Origin: Hyunsoonleella aestuarii
GTDB taxonomy: Bacteria > Bacteroidota > Bacteroidia > Flavobacteriales > Flavobacteriaceae
Length of the DNA: 64,000 nt
Direction of reading: 5' to 3'
Assembly (NCBI RefSeq): GCF_006148925.1
Contig: NZ_VAWB01000001.1
Location: 1,454,001-1,518,000 of the forward strand
Part shown: in pieces, positions 27,347 through 38,121 of the stretch
How positions within the stretch are numbered: the stretch's first letter is position 1
Layout: every line of letters starts with the position of its first letter
The notes under the pieces: model-generated
What the model saw: only the letters and a program-made list of their open reading frames with translations
What the model was told of the DNA's origin: nothing
Databases searched by the model: none
Position numbers and translations under genes: made by a program

Positions 27347-29029
27347 ATGAAGGAACTCAATAAACATAGTAAAAGACTAACACAGGATGAATCTCAGCCA
27401 GCATCTCAAGCCATGTTATATGCAGTTGGTTTATCTGATGAAGATATGAAGAAGGCTCAAGTGGGTATTGCAAGTACGGGGTACGATGGAAATCCATGTA
27501 ACATGCATTTAAATGCTTTGAAAGACGAAATAAAAGTTGAGTGTAATATTGCTGGTTTAGTTGGTTTAGGGTTTAATACCATTGGTGTAAGTGATGGTAT
27601 TTCTATGGGTACTTCTGGTATGAATTATTCGTTGGCTTCTCGAGATATCATAGCAGATTCTATTGAAACGGTAATGAATGCACAGAGTTATGATGCACTT
27701 ATTTCTGTTGTGGGTTGCGATAAGAATATGCCAGGAGCTGTTATTGCGATGTTGCGATTAAATCGTCCGTCAATAATGATGTACGGTGGAACTATTGCAT
27801 CTGGAAATTATAAAGGCAGAAAGTTAAATATTGTATCGGCTTTTGAAGCTTTAGGACAAAAAGTAGCAGGAGAAATTGATGAAGATGAATATAGAGATAT
27901 TATAAAAAGAGCGATTCCAGGAGCGGGTGCTTGTGGTGGTATGTATACGGCGAATACTATGGCATCATCGATAGAGTGTATGGGTTTTGCATTACCTTAT
28001 AACTCATCGATTCCTGCAGAGAACCCTAATAAATTGTCTGAAGCAGAAAGACATGCGATAGCTATAAAGAACTTATTAGAATTAGACATAAAACCTTTAG
28101 ATATTATTTCAAAAAAATCTATTGAAAATGCTATTGCACTTGTTAATGCTTTAGGAGGGTCTACCAATGCGGTATTGCATTTCTTAGCGATTGCTCATGC
28201 AGCAGATATCGAGTTTACTTTAGAAGATTTTCAAAGAGTAAGTGACAGAACACCTTTAATTGCCGATTTAAAACCGAGTGGAAAATACTTAATGGAGGAT
28301 GTTCATGGCGTTGGGGGAACACCAGCAATCATGAAATACTTATTAGATAATGGGTATTTACATGGTGACTGTTTAACTGTTACAGGAAAAACACTTGCTG
28401 AAAATTTAGCAGATGTTGAGGCTATGGAGTTTGAAGATCAGGATGTGGTTTACCCTACCGATAAAGCTTTAAAATCTTCAGGTAACTTGCAGATTCTTTA
28501 TGGAAATCTGGCATCTGAAGGCGCAGTTGCTAAAATATCAGGAAATGAAGGTTTACTATTTGAAGGTAAAGCGGTGGTTTATGATGGTGAGCAAGCTGCA
28601 AACACTGGAATCTCGAATGGTGAGGTAGAAAAGGGTGACGTCGTGGTCATTCGTTATGTAGGTCCTAAAGGAGGTCCGGGTATGCCAGAAATGTTAAAGC
28701 CAACATCACTTATTATGGGTGCTGGTTTAGGTAAATCAGTAGCATTAATTACAGATGGTCGTTTTTCTGGTGGGACGCATGGATTTGTTGTTGGACACAT
28801 TACTCCAGAGGCACAATCAGGTGGGAATATTGCTCTATTAAAAACGGGTGATAAAATTAGAATAAGTGCAGAAGATAACTCAATTAATGTGTTGCTTTCA
28901 GATGAAGAATTAGCTGAAAGAAAAGTGCAGTGGGTTGCTCCAGAATTAAAACATAAAAAAGGAATATTATATAAATATGCAAAATCAGTAGCATCAGCTT
29001 CAAAAGGTTGTGTTACCGATGCATTCTAA
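27347..29029 (+). CDS. ilvD: Dihydroxy-acid dehydratase
   Basis: A 560-residue iron-sulfur enzyme that dehydrates 2,3-dihydroxy acids in Ile and Val synthesis. The three cluster Cys are in [19 protein letters not shown] and [14 protein letters not shown]. The C-terminal [11 protein letters not shown] and [18 protein letters not shown] are family signatures. It is the first structural gene after the attenuator, about 240 bp from it, and ilvB follows after 58 bp containing a small hairpin repeat. Confidence 0.97.
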   Translation: MKELNKHSKRLTQDESQPASQAMLYAVGLSDEDMKKAQVGIASTGYDGNPCNMHLNALKDEIKVECNIAGLVGLGFNTIGVSDGISMGTSGMNYSLASRDIIADSIETVMNAQSYDALISVVGCDKNMPGAVIAMLRLNRPSIMMYGGTIASGNYKGRKLNIVSAFEALGQKVAGEIDEDEYRDIIKRAIPGAGACGGMYTANTMASSIECMGFALPYNSSIPAENPNKLSEAERHAIAIKNLLELDIKPLDIISKKSIENAIALVNALGGSTNAVLHFLAIAHAADIEFTLEDFQRVSDRTPLIADLKPSGKYLMEDVHGVGGTPAIMKYLLDNGYLHGDCLTVTGKTLAENLADVEAMEFEDQDVVYPTDKALKSSGNLQILYGNLASEGAVAKISGNEGLLFEGKAVVYDGEQAANTGISNGEVEKGDVVVIRYVGPKGGPGMPEMLKPTSLIMGAGLGKSVALITDGRFSGGTHGFVVGHITPEAQSGGNIALLKTGDKIRISAEDNSINVLLSDEELAERKVQWVAPELKHKKGILYKYAKSVASASKGCVTDAF

Positions 29030-29045
29030 ATAACAATAGTTTGTT

Positions 29046-29065
29046 ATTCCTGTTAAGACAGGAAT
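29046..29065. repeat. Small palindromic repeat between ilvD and ilvB
   Basis: ATTCCTG (29046-29052), 6-nt loop, CAGGAAT (29059-29065). The outer ATTCC/GGAAT arms are shared with the 20-bp palindromes at 58406-58482 and 61846-61865, so it may be a diverged member of the same dispersed family. No T-tract follows. Confidence 0.55.
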
Positions 29066-29087
29066 CTTATCAATTTAAGTTGAGACT

Positions 29088-30821
29088 ATGAAAACAGAAA
29101 CAATACATACTAAAACAGAAGCTACCAAACAAACTGAGCGTATTTGTGGTAGTGAAGCCATCATAAAATGTTTAATTGCCGAAGGCGTTGATATTCTTTA
29201 TGGATATCCTGGAGGCGCAATTATGCCTGTTTATGATGAATTATATAAGTACCAAGATCAAATCCATCACGTTTTAACAAGGCATGAACAAGGTGCGGCT
29301 CATGCAGCACAAGGTTATGCTAGAATATCTGGTAGAGTTGGTGTAGCTATAGCGACCTCAGGACCTGGAGCTACTAATTTAGTGACAGGAATTGCAGATG
29401 CGCAAATAGATTCTACACCATTAGTGTGTATTACAGGTCAAGTGCCATCTCATTTATTAGGGAGTGATGCGTTTCAAGAAACCGATATTGTTGGAATTTC
29501 AACACCAGTTACAAAATGGAATCACCAAGTAACTAAAGCTTCTGAAATCCCAGAAGTTATTGCTAAGGCTTTTTATATTGCTAGAAGTGGTCGTCCTGGG
29601 CCAGTTTTAATAGATATTACTAAAGATGCTCAATTTGGTGAGTTAGATTTTAGTTACGAAAAATGTACAGGTGTAAGGAGTTATATTCCGGTACCGCAAA
29701 CTGATCCAAACACATTACAAGCAGCAGCCGATTTAATAAATGATGCTAAAAAACCTATGATAGTTTGGGGGCAAGGTGTTATTTTAGGTGAAGCAGAAGC
29801 AGAATTGAAAGCAGTTATTGAAAAATCTGGAGTTCCGGCTGCTTGGACTATTATGGGAGCATCGGCTATTCCAACATCACATCCGTTAAACATTGGAATG
29901 GTTGGGATGCACGGAAACTACGCTCCAAATGTTAAAACTAACGACTGCGATGTGCTTGTTGCCATAGGAATGCGTTTCGATGATCGTGTTACAGGAGATT
30001 TAAACACCTATGCTAAGCAAGCTAAAGTCATTCATTTTGAAATTGATCCAGCCGAAGTGAATAAAAATGTAAAAGCGGATGTTGCGGTTTTAGGAAATTC
30101 TAAAGATAGCTTAGCAGCATTATTGCCATTATTAAATAAAAACTCGCACGAATCATGGCTTAAAGAATTCAAAGATTTATATGATATTGAATTTGAAAAA
30201 GTTATAAAGAATGATATACATCCAACCAAAGAAGGTTTAACAATGGGTGAAGTTTTAAAAGAAATCAATAAGCAAAGTAAAGGCAATGCTGCTATCGTTT
30301 CAGATGTGGGTCAGCACCAAATGATTGCATGTCGCTATTCAGAATTTAATATAACTAAAAGTAATATCACCTCGGGAGGATTAGGAACTATGGGATTTGC
30401 ATTACCTGCAGCTATGGGAGCTAAAATGGCTGAGCCAAATCGTGAGGTTGTAGCTATTATTGGTGATGGGGGTTATCAAATGAATATTCAAGAACTAGGA
30501 ACTATTTTTCAACAAAAAATTCCGGTAAAGATAGTTGTATTAAACAACGAATTTTTAGGTATGGTGCGTCAATGGCAACAGTTGTTTTTTGATAAACGTT
30601 ATGCTTCTACCGAAATGACAAACCCAGATTTTGTAACCATTGCGAAAGGATATTACATTGATGGGCAACGTGTAACAAAAAGAGAAGAATTAGCAGATGC
30701 TGTTAAAACCATGATAGATTCTAAAGACTCATATTTCCTTGAGGTTTGTGTTGAGAAAGAAGATAATGTATTTCCAATGATTCCATCAGGAGCATCAGTT
30801 TCAGATATCCGTTTAAGCTAA
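29088..30821 (+). CDS. ilvB: Acetolactate synthase, large (catalytic) subunit, biosynthetic type
   Basis: A 577-residue TPP enzyme that condenses pyruvate with pyruvate or 2-oxobutyrate. The N-terminus has LYGYPGGAIMPVYDEL and the catalytic Glu in RHEQGAAHAAQGYAR; the FAD/central domain follows; the TPP motif is GDGGYQMNIQELGTI...VVLNN, with LGMVRQWQQLFF after it. The N-terminal extension of about 20 residues is Thr/Lys-rich and not part of the core. It is followed 12 bp later by its regulatory subunit. Confidence 0.97.
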   Translation: MKTETIHTKTEATKQTERICGSEAIIKCLIAEGVDILYGYPGGAIMPVYDELYKYQDQIHHVLTRHEQGAAHAAQGYARISGRVGVAIATSGPGATNLVTGIADAQIDSTPLVCITGQVPSHLLGSDAFQETDIVGISTPVTKWNHQVTKASEIPEVIAKAFYIARSGRPGPVLIDITKDAQFGELDFSYEKCTGVRSYIPVPQTDPNTLQAAADLINDAKKPMIVWGQGVILGEAEAELKAVIEKSGVPAAWTIMGASAIPTSHPLNIGMVGMHGNYAPNVKTNDCDVLVAIGMRFDDRVTGDLNTYAKQAKVIHFEIDPAEVNKNVKADVAVLGNSKDSLAALLPLLNKNSHESWLKEFKDLYDIEFEKVIKNDIHPTKEGLTMGEVLKEINKQSKGNAAIVSDVGQHQMIACRYSEFNITKSNITSGGLGTMGFALPAAMGAKMAEPNREVVAIIGDGGYQMNIQELGTIFQQKIPVKIVVLNNEFLGMVRQWQQLFFDKRYASTEMTNPDFVTIAKGYYIDGQRVTKREELADAVKTMIDSKDSYFLEVCVEKEDNVFPMIPSGASVSDIRLS

Positions 30822-30833
30822 AGCATTAAAGAA

Positions 30834-31367
30834 ATGAACGAAGAAATAAAAACATTCACATTTTCTATATACACTGAAAATAATATCGGTTTGCTTAACC
30901 GCATCTCTGCAATTTTTCAGCGAAGACATATCAATATTGAAAGTTTAACAACCTCACAATCTGAGATTGAAGGTGTAAATAGGTTTGTTATTGTTGTTGA
31001 TATTACCGAAACTCAAGCAAAAAAAATTATAGGTCAGTTTCAAAAGCAAGTTGAAGTTATTCGTGCATATTATCATAGAGATGATGAAACGATTTATCAA
31101 GAATCATGCATGTTTAAAATTAAATCTGATTTGTTGTTCGATGAGCCTCAGATTCAAAATATAATTAAAGAAAGTAACGCCAGAATTGTTACCGTAAACA
31201 AGGAATTCTTTGTTTTAGAAAAATCTGGGCGACGATTCGAAATTGAAGAATTACGTCAAGAATTGAACAAGTTTGGTATCATGCAATTTGTGCGATCTGG
31301 TCGCATTGCAGTTACTAAAGAAGAAATGAAAGTAACAGAAATGCTATCAGCATTCAATAACCAATAA
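30834..31367 (+). CDS. ilvN: Acetolactate synthase, small (regulatory) subunit
   Basis: A 177-residue protein with the ACT domain in NIGLLNRISAIFQRRHINIE near its N-terminus (valine-binding) and the C-terminal small-subunit domain (ESCMFKIKSDLLFDEPQIQN, RIVTVNKEFFVLEKSGR). It gives feedback inhibition by valine to IlvB. In the operon it lies 12 bp after ilvB and 15 bp before ilvC. Confidence 0.95.
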   Translation: MNEEIKTFTFSIYTENNIGLLNRISAIFQRRHINIESLTTSQSEIEGVNRFVIVVDITETQAKKIIGQFQKQVEVIRAYYHRDDETIYQESCMFKIKSDLLFDEPQIQNIIKESNARIVTVNKEFFVLEKSGRRFEIEELRQELNKFGIMQFVRSGRIAVTKEEMKVTEMLSAFNNQ

Positions 31368-31382
31368 TAATTAATATTAAAA

Positions 31383-32858
31383 ATGGGAAATTATTTTAAT
31401 ACACTGTCATTAAGAGATAAGTTAGAACAGTTGTCAAAATGTAGATTTATGGACACTTCTGAGTTCTCGGATGGTGTAAATGCTTTAAAAGGTAAAAAGA
31501 TTGTCATAGTAGGATGTGGTGCTCAAGGATTAAATCAAGGACTAAACATGAGAGATTCTGGATTAGATATTTCTTATGCCTTACGTAATGCTGCTATTGC
31601 AGAAAAACGTCAATCTTTTTTAAATGCAACGGAAAATGGATTTAAAGTTGGTAACTACCAAGAGTTGATTCCAACAGCAGATTTAGTGTTAAACTTAACA
31701 CCAGATAAGCAGCATACAAATGCAGTAAATACGGTAATGCCTTTAATGAAAAAAGGGGCAACATTGTCTTACTCTCATGGTTTTAATATTGTAGAGGAAG
31801 GCATGCAAATTCGAGAAGACCTAACTGTAATTATGGTAGCTCCTAAGTCTCCTGGCTCAGAGGTTCGCGAAGAATATAAGCGTGGGTTTGGTGTACCAAC
31901 CTTAATAGCTGTGCACGAAGAAAATGATCCAGAAGGGAAAGGTTGGGCTCAAGCTAAAGCCTATGCAGTTGCTACAGGAGGTGATAAAGCAGGTGTGCTA
32001 GCATCGTCATTTATTGCTGAGGTAAAATCAGATTTAATGGGTGAGCAAACTATTCTTTGTGGCTTATTACAAACTGGTTCTATTCTTTGTTTTGATAAAA
32101 TGGTTGAAGAAGGTATCGACCCAGGTTATGCTTCAAAATTGATTCAATATGGATGGGAAACCGTAACAGAGGGTCTTAAATATGGAGGTGTAACTAATAT
32201 GATGGATCGTTTATCGAATCCAGCAAAAATTAAAGCTTTTGAATTATCAGAAGAGTTAAAAGATATTATGCGACCGTTGTTCCAAAAACATATGGATGAT
32301 ATTATTGAAGGGCGTTTTTCTGAGGGGATGATGGCAGATTGGGCTAATAATGATAAAGATTTATTAGGATGGAGAGCTGCAACTGCTGAAACTAATTTCG
32401 AAAAAACACCAGCTGGAGATGTTGAAATATCTGAACAAGAATATTACGATAATGGTGTGTTAATGGTAGCGATGGTAAGAGCAGGTGTTGAATTAGCTTT
32501 TGAGGCTATGACCGATTCTGGAATTATAGATGCATCAGCTTACTACGAGTCTTTACATGAAACACCACTTATTGCAAACACTATTGCAAGACGTAAATTA
32601 TATGAAATGAATAGTGTAATTTCCGATACTGCAGAGTATGGTTGTTACTTGTTCGACCATGCTTGTAAGCCTTTATTAAAAGATTTTATGGCTAAAATTA
32701 AAACAGATGTTATTGGTAAACCTTACGCTAAAGATAATGGAGATGGTGTTGATAATGCCAGATTGATTGAAATCAACAAAACCTTAAGAGATCATCCAGT
32801 TGAAAAGGTGGGTGAGTTTTTAAGATCGTCAATGACAGCTATGAAACCAATAGTATAG
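31383..32858 (+). CDS. ilvC: Ketol-acid reductoisomerase, class II (NADPH)
   Basis: A 491-residue protein: the long class II form, as in E. coli, rather than the 330-residue class I. The Rossmann motif is [20 protein letters not shown] near residue 35; catalytic-region segments are [34 protein letters not shown] and, in the duplicated C-terminal part, [15 protein letters not shown]. It isomerises and reduces acetohydroxy acids between IlvBN and IlvD. Confidence 0.97.
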   Translation: MGNYFNTLSLRDKLEQLSKCRFMDTSEFSDGVNALKGKKIVIVGCGAQGLNQGLNMRDSGLDISYALRNAAIAEKRQSFLNATENGFKVGNYQELIPTADLVLNLTPDKQHTNAVNTVMPLMKKGATLSYSHGFNIVEEGMQIREDLTVIMVAPKSPGSEVREEYKRGFGVPTLIAVHEENDPEGKGWAQAKAYAVATGGDKAGVLASSFIAEVKSDLMGEQTILCGLLQTGSILCFDKMVEEGIDPGYASKLIQYGWETVTEGLKYGGVTNMMDRLSNPAKIKAFELSEELKDIMRPLFQKHMDDIIEGRFSEGMMADWANNDKDLLGWRAATAETNFEKTPAGDVEISEQEYYDNGVLMVAMVRAGVELAFEAMTDSGIIDASAYYESLHETPLIANTIARRKLYEMNSVISDTAEYGCYLFDHACKPLLKDFMAKIKTDVIGKPYAKDNGDGVDNARLIEINKTLRDHPVEKVGEFLRSSMTAMKPIV

Positions 32859-32888
32859 CACATAACTAAACTAAACTATATATTGTCG

Positions 32889-32925
32889 AAAACCTGTCTG
32901 ATGAATCATCTTGACAGGTTTTTTA
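32889..32925 (+). terminator. Terminator between ilvC and ilvA
   Basis: AAAACCTGTC (32889-32898) pairs with GACAGGTTTT (32913-32922), loop of 14 nt, T-run to 32924. It suggests that ilvA receives only part of the transcription of the ilvDBNC unit, or has its own promoter. Confidence 0.8.
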
Positions 32926-32974
32926 TTCTATATAGCTAAATATTTCAATTGACCTTAACGATAAATTATAATCG

Positions 32975-34240
32975 ATGGATTCTGAAAAACAAATCTATTT
33001 TCCAAGTTTAATGGATATAGAAATTGCTGCTCGAAGCATTAAGAATGTATCGGCAATTACGCCATTAAGCTTGAGTTTAAGATATTCAAAGAAGTTTGAT
33101 GCGAATATCTATTTTAAGCGTGAAGATTTACAGCAAGTTAGATCTTATAAAATTCGAGGAGCTTATAATAAAATAAGTTCTTTAAATAATGAAGAAGCCA
33201 AAGCTGGCGTTGTTTGTGCCAGTGCAGGTAATCACGCGCAAGGCGTTGCTCTGTCATGTAAACTCTTAGAGATAAAAGGAACCATTTATATGCCTGCTCC
33301 AACACCCAATCAAAAAGTTGAACAGGTCAAAATGTTTGGAGAAGATTTTATTGAGATAAAACTTGTTGGCGATACTTTTGATGATGCCTATCATGCAGCG
33401 GTTTTGGAATGTGATGCTTTAGGCAAAATATTTATCCATCCTTTTAATGATGAAAAAGTTATTGAAGGTCAAGCTACCATTGGACTAGAAATATTAAAAC
33501 AAGCTGATAAGCCAATCGACTATGTTTTTATTGCGGTTGGCGGAGGAGGGTTGGCAGCTGGACTTTCAACAGTATTTAAAGAATTATCTCCAAACACAAA
33601 GATTATTGGTGTGGAACCTGAAGGTGCTCCATCTATGTCAAAATCAATCGAAAAGGGTGAGAATTTGACTTTAGATAAAATTGAAAAATTTGTTGATGGT
33701 GCTGCTGTTAAGCGTGTGGGGAATTTAAATTTTGCAATTTGTAGAGAGAACCTTCATAAAATGACAACAGTTCCTGAAGGAAAGGCGTGCGAAACTATTT
33801 TAGAACTTTACAATAAAGATGCTATTGTTGTTGAACCCGCAGGAGCTCTAAGTATTTCTGCTCTTGATTTTTACGCAAAGGAAATAAAAGGTAAAAACGT
33901 AGTGTGTCTGGTTAGTGGAAGTAATAACGATATTACTCGAACATCAGAAATTAAAGAACGCGCCCTCCTATATGCTAACCTAAAGCATTACTTTATCGTT
34001 AAATTTCCGCAAAGAGCTGGTGCCCTTAAAGAATTTGTGGTTAATATTTTAGGTAAGAATGACGATATCACCTACTTTCAATATGCTAAGAAAACAAATC
34101 GTGAAAATGGTTCAGCCGTTGTTGGCATACAGTTGAAATCGTCATCAGACTTAGATGCTCTGGTTAGCAGAATGAAGAAGCATAATTTCTTTGGTGATTA
34201 CTTAAACGACAAGCCTGATTTATTCCAGTTTTTAGTATAA
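32975..34240 (+). CDS. ilvA: Threonine ammonia-lyase (threonine deaminase)
   Basis: A 421-residue PLP enzyme that turns threonine into 2-oxobutyrate, the first step to isoleucine. The PLP Lys is in REDLQQVRSYKIRGAYN near residue 55, then CASAGNHAQGVALS and the phosphate-binding VAVGGGGLAAGLS. A single ACT-like regulatory domain is seen at the C-terminus (FIVKFPQRAGALKEFVVNIL), against two in the 514-residue E. coli enzyme, so allostery may be simpler. The context (ilv operon) favours the biosynthetic role. Confidence 0.93.
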   Translation: MDSEKQIYFPSLMDIEIAARSIKNVSAITPLSLSLRYSKKFDANIYFKREDLQQVRSYKIRGAYNKISSLNNEEAKAGVVCASAGNHAQGVALSCKLLEIKGTIYMPAPTPNQKVEQVKMFGEDFIEIKLVGDTFDDAYHAAVLECDALGKIFIHPFNDEKVIEGQATIGLEILKQADKPIDYVFIAVGGGGLAAGLSTVFKELSPNTKIIGVEPEGAPSMSKSIEKGENLTLDKIEKFVDGAAVKRVGNLNFAICRENLHKMTTVPEGKACETILELYNKDAIVVEPAGALSISALDFYAKEIKGKNVVCLVSGSNNDITRTSEIKERALLYANLKHYFIVKFPQRAGALKEFVVNILGKNDDITYFQYAKKTNRENGSAVVGIQLKSSSDLDALVSRMKKHNFFGDYLNDKPDLFQFLV

Positions 34241-34406
34241 TAAAGAGCTTTTTGCAATTAATAAATCTTTCTATCTCGAAATCGTTTGAGTTTAAAAACA
34301 CATGATTATTTGCCTTATTCGAGCTAATTCTGTGCAATTTTCATTTATTTTGAAGTAACTTTTAATTCTGAATGACTTTGTCTGTTCACTTATTAAATTA
34401 AAAATT

Positions 34407-35999
34407 ATGAAAGATACCTTTGTAGAAATCCCAGAAGAATTTCAAATAAAATCCCCGCTGCATCAAACAACGTATTTAGTGAATGGTGAACTGCGACATT
34501 GGAATGGTGAAACAGCACAAGTATATTCTACGATTTCATCAACTAAGGAATATAAGAAAACCTTATTAGGTACAGTGCCTCAATTGGGAGAAGAAGAGGC
34601 GATGGATGCACTTAATGCTGCAACTTCAGCCTATGATAACGGGAAAGGCTTGTGGGCAACGATGAAAGTGGCTGATAGAATTGCCTGTATGGAAACATTT
34701 GTGGAGCAAATGAAAACAAAGCGTGAGGAGGTTGTGAAGTTACTCATGTGGGAAATTGGAAAGAATCTACCAGATTCAGAAAAGGAATTCGACAGAACTG
34801 TAGACTATATTTACGATACAATTGAAGCATATAAGGACATAGATCGTAATTCAGCTAAGTTTGAAAAGAACTCTGGTGTTTACGCGCACATTAGAAGAGG
34901 TCCAATTGGGGTTGTACTGTGTTTAGGTCCATATAATTATCCTTTAAACGAAACATTTACACTACTTATACCAGCTCTTATAATGGGTAATACGGTTATT
35001 TTCAAGCCAGCAAAGTTGGGAGTACTACTTATATCTCCATTGCTTGAAGCATTCCAAAGTAGTTTTCCAGAAGGTGTTGTAAATGTCGTTTATGGTAGAG
35101 GAAGAGTTTTAGCTTCGCCAATAATGAGTTCTGGTAAAGTCGATGTATTGGCTTTAATAGGGAATAGTAAATCGGCAAATGCCCTACAATCCCAACACCC
35201 AAAAGGCAATAGATTACGCATGGTTTTGGGATTAGAAGCTAAAAACCCTGCTATTGTATTACCGGATGCCGATTTGGATTTGGCAGTAGAAGAATGTATT
35301 GCTGGAACTTTATCTTTTAACGGTCAACGTTGTACAGCGTTAAAAGTGCTTTATGTACATGAATCTATTGTAGAAGAGTTTAATAGAAGATTTGCATACG
35401 AAGTAGACAAGCTAAAGTATGGAAATCCATGGGAACCTGGAGTGAAATTAACACCTTTACCAGAGGAGGATAAACCTTCATACATCAAAGAACTTATAGA
35501 TGATGCTCTAAAAAAAGGCGCGAATATTTTAAATAAAAATGGCGGTGAGACTAGCGAGAATTTTATTTTTCCGGCAGTGTTATATCCAGTTTCAAAGGAC
35601 ATGCGTTTATTTAATGAAGAACAATTCGGGCCAGTAATTCCAGTTGTTCCTTTTTCTGACATTGAAGAACCTCTAGATGATATGGCTGCATCTAATTATG
35701 GGCAGCAGGTGAGTTTATTTGGAAAAAATGTAAATACCCTTTCTCCTTTAATAGATACTTTGGTTAATTTGGTATGTCGTGTGAATTTAAATAGTTCATG
35801 TCAACGTGGCCCAGATGTTTATCCGTTCACTGGTAGAAAAGATTCAGCTTTTAGTACTCTAAGTGTTCATGATGCACTTCGTTCTTTTTCAATAAGAACA
35901 TTTGTGGCTTCGAAGGATAATGAGTACAATAATGCTATTTTGGAGGAATTATTAGACAAAAAGACCTCTAATTTTATTAGTACAGATTACATTCTGTAA
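34407..35999 (+). CDS. gapN: NADP-dependent non-phosphorylating glyceraldehyde-3-phosphate dehydrogenase
   Basis: A 530-residue aldehyde dehydrogenase-superfamily protein. Visible are [30 protein letters not shown], the catalytic Glu in [17 protein letters not shown] (about residue 274) and the catalytic Cys in [17 protein letters not shown] (about residue 309). The RCTALK context and overall layout resemble GapN, which oxidises G3P directly to 3-phosphoglycerate with NADPH formation. It stands alone between ilvA and the azurin gene, with a 166-bp upstream gap and no clear promoter. Another ALDH substrate cannot be excluded. Confidence 0.82.
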   Translation: MKDTFVEIPEEFQIKSPLHQTTYLVNGELRHWNGETAQVYSTISSTKEYKKTLLGTVPQLGEEEAMDALNAATSAYDNGKGLWATMKVADRIACMETFVEQMKTKREEVVKLLMWEIGKNLPDSEKEFDRTVDYIYDTIEAYKDIDRNSAKFEKNSGVYAHIRRGPIGVVLCLGPYNYPLNETFTLLIPALIMGNTVIFKPAKLGVLLISPLLEAFQSSFPEGVVNVVYGRGRVLASPIMSSGKVDVLALIGNSKSANALQSQHPKGNRLRMVLGLEAKNPAIVLPDADLDLAVEECIAGTLSFNGQRCTALKVLYVHESIVEEFNRRFAYEVDKLKYGNPWEPGVKLTPLPEEDKPSYIKELIDDALKKGANILNKNGGETSENFIFPAVLYPVSKDMRLFNEEQFGPVIPVVPFSDIEEPLDDMAASNYGQQVSLFGKNVNTLSPLIDTLVNLVCRVNLNSSCQRGPDVYPFTGRKDSAFSTLSVHDALRSFSIRTFVASKDNEYNNAILEELLDKKTSNFISTDYIL

Positions 36000-36100
36000 T
36001 ATGTTTTAATGTATAGCTAAAATATTTAACCTTGTCAGGTCAAATGTTGTATGTTTTTTTTCAATGGTTAATATTGCACGATTATTTTGGCTTATATAAT

Positions 36101-36108
36101 TATATTTG
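36101..36108 (+). promoter_or_regulatory. Candidate -7 element of the azurin gene
   Basis: TATATTTG is an exact TAnnTTTG match, 30 bp before the azurin start. No TTG at the expected -33 distance. Confidence 0.45.
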
Positions 36109-36138
36109 GGTATTCTATCAATTAATAAATATTAAACT

Positions 36139-36660
36139 ATGAAAGTATTTAAATTAATATGCTTAGCAACGTTTTCATTAATAGTTGTAGTTGCTTGTGG
36201 AGGTAAAGATGAAAAAAAGAAAAAAGGGTTTTCGTATGAGAAAAATACCAGTAATGAAGAAAAATCAAACGAATCGACCGATGACAATATTAATGAAGTT
36301 GTAATAACTTCCAATGATTTAATGAAGTTTAATAAGAGTGAGATTAAAGTAAAATCTGGCAAGAAGGTTAAAATAACATTAAGACATATAGGAAAGTTAG
36401 ATATTAACGTTATGGGGCATAACTTGGTTATTTTAAAACAAGGTGTTAGCTTAACTGAATTTGCTGCAAAAGCTGCAACTGAAAGAGATAACAAATATAT
36501 TCCTAAAGACACTCAAGATGTAATTGCTCACACAGATTTAATTGGAGGAGGTCAAGTTACATCTATAGAATTTGATGCACCTGCTGCAGGAAGCTATGAT
36601 TTTTTATGTAGTTTTCCTGGTCATTCTGGTTTAATGAAAGGGAAGTTTATTGTTGAGTAA
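36139..36660 (+). CDS. Azurin-like blue copper lipoprotein
   Basis: A 173-residue type 1 copper protein for periplasmic electron transfer. The N-terminus is a lipoprotein signal (LICLATFSLIVVVACGG, lipobox Cys), then a Lys/Glu/Ser-rich linker of about 35 residues, then the cupredoxin domain. Copper ligands are all there: His95 in VMGHNLVI, and Cys157, His162 and Met166 in FLCSFPGHSGLMKG. Partner oxidases or reductases are not adjacent; the neighbouring GMC dehydrogenase cluster would need such an electron acceptor, but the azurin is outside it and convergent with it, so this is only a thought. Confidence 0.93.
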   Translation: MKVFKLICLATFSLIVVVACGGKDEKKKKGFSYEKNTSNEEKSNESTDDNINEVVITSNDLMKFNKSEIKVKSGKKVKITLRHIGKLDINVMGHNLVILKQGVSLTEFAAKAATERDNKYIPKDTQDVIAHTDLIGGGQVTSIEFDAPAAGSYDFLCSFPGHSGLMKGKFIVE

Positions 36661-36690
36661 ATTTTAAAAACAATTTGGTTAGAGAAGTTG

Positions 36691-38121
36691 TTAAAGGGTC
36701 CAACCTTCTCTATACTTACGTTTTACAAATTGATTTGCAGGTTCGAAATTAGTAACCTTCATATTGGTGCCATCCCAAAGCAGTTTTTTTCTACCAGGAT
36801 ACTCAAATCTATTGTTTTGAGTTTCATGTCTTAGGTTGTAACTTCTTATGGCTAAGTTGCCCATTAAAATAGATTCTGTAAGAGGTCCGGCAAAATCAAA
36901 AGACGAGGTTAAAGCTTTATGTTCTGTACTATTGTAACCAGCTTTACAAGCTTCTACCCATTTATGATGATGACCATTTTCAGGTAAGTCAGAGTCATCT
37001 TCAAGAGAATTTTCAGATGGGGTTATTATGTCTCCATTGTTTAAGTAAACTTTTGGATTTCTGCCGTAAGTACCACATGTCATAATACCATTTTCTCCTA
37101 TCATTATAACACCATTTGCACTGTTCTCATCTCCGATTGGATGATCTGCAGGAATTAAATCTGGATGGAATGGTCGTAATCCTCCGTCTGTCCAATTTAG
37201 TTTTAAACGTAAAGGGTTTTTATCAGTGGCTTCAAATTTTAATTGCGTCCTTGATGACGGCGGGCAAGATTCTGGATAATAATCTGGAGCCCAATCTTGC
37301 GTAAATATCGAACCGACACTACTTTCTACTTCCGTAGGGTAACCTAAACCTAATACTCTATAGGGTGGATCCATTAAATGACAACCCATGTCACCTAGAG
37401 CTCCTGTGCCAAAATTCCACCAACCACGCCATTTAAATGGATGGTATAATGGATGATAGTCTACCCAATTTGCAGGACCGATCCAGCTATCCCAATCTAA
37501 GTTATCTAAAATAGCCGGTTTGTCTGTTGGTGTTTTTATGCCTTGAGGCCATACGGGGCGATTGGTCCACACATGAACCTGATTTACTGCTCCAATAAGG
37601 CCAGCGTTAAACCATTCTGCCATTTTTTTTACTCCTTTTCCCGAAGCACCTTGATTACCCATTTGGGTAACAATTTTATATTTTCTTGCAGCTTCAGTAA
37701 GTACTCTTGCCTCATAGATATTATGAGTAAGAGGCTTCTGTACATAGACATGTTTGTTTAATTGCATTGCTGCAAGGGTAATTACCGCGTGGGTATGATC
37801 TGGAGTTGATACCGTAATGGCATCAATATCTTTTATGTTATCTAAAAGTCTTCTGTAATCTTTAAATTTTTGAGCATTTGGGAATTTTACAAAAGCTTGA
37901 TTCGCTCTATTAAAGTCGACATCGCAAATAGCTACAATATTTGATGAACCTCCATTCCAAACATTAAGCATATCTGAATAGCCTTTTCCTCCTGCGCCTA
38001 CAATAGCAATATTCAATTTGTCACTTGGCGGAATAAAGCCTTTCCCTAAAACGTGACGTGGGATAATTGAAATACCAAAAGTGGCAATAGATCCTTTTTT
38101 TATGAATGAACGTCGTTTCAT
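36691..38121 (-). CDS. Gfo/Idh/MocA-family oxidoreductase, Tat-exported
   Basis: A 476-residue NAD(P)-dependent sugar-oxidoreductase-like protein. It begins with a twin-arginine signal (KRRSFIKKGSIATFG). The Rossmann fold is LNIAIVGAGGKGYSDMLNVW, the active-site Lys region is VYVQKPLTHNIYEAR (EKP-like with Gln for Glu), and the central domain has GALGDMGCHLMDPPYRVLGLG. Periplasmic members of the family often keep tightly bound NAD and act on sugars by oxidation and reduction. Last gene of the minus-strand half of the sugar cluster, directly abutting the DUF1080 gene. Confidence 0.88.
   Translation of the reverse strand: MKRRSFIKKGSIATFGISIIPRHVLGKGFIPPSDKLNIAIVGAGGKGYSDMLNVWNGGSSNIVAICDVDFNRANQAFVKFPNAQKFKDYRRLLDNIKDIDAITVSTPDHTHAVITLAAMQLNKHVYVQKPLTHNIYEARVLTEAARKYKIVTQMGNQGASGKGVKKMAEWFNAGLIGAVNQVHVWTNRPVWPQGIKTPTDKPAILDNLDWDSWIGPANWVDYHPLYHPFKWRGWWNFGTGALGDMGCHLMDPPYRVLGLGYPTEVESSVGSIFTQDWAPDYYPESCPPSSRTQLKFEATDKNPLRLKLNWTDGGLRPFHPDLIPADHPIGDENSANGVIMIGENGIMTCGTYGRNPKVYLNNGDIITPSENSLEDDSDLPENGHHHKWVEACKAGYNSTEHKALTSSFDFAGPLTESILMGNLAIRSYNLRHETQNNRFEYPGRKKLLWDGTNMKVTNFEPANQFVKRKYREGWTL

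Noticed and set aside
34241-34406. Promoter for gapN
   Set aside because: Only partial matches such as TGACTTTG; no pair of elements at proper spacing, so not listed.
36132-36512. 126-codon minus-strand frame over the azurin gene
   Set aside because: Azurin has all copper ligands and a lipoprotein signal; the antisense frame has only low-complexity hydrophobic sequence.
36680-36712. Hairpin AGAGAAGTTG / CAACCTTCTCT at the end of the azurin and oxidoreductase genes
   Set aside because: Bulged stem overlapping coding sequence and with no T-run on either strand, so not called as a terminator.
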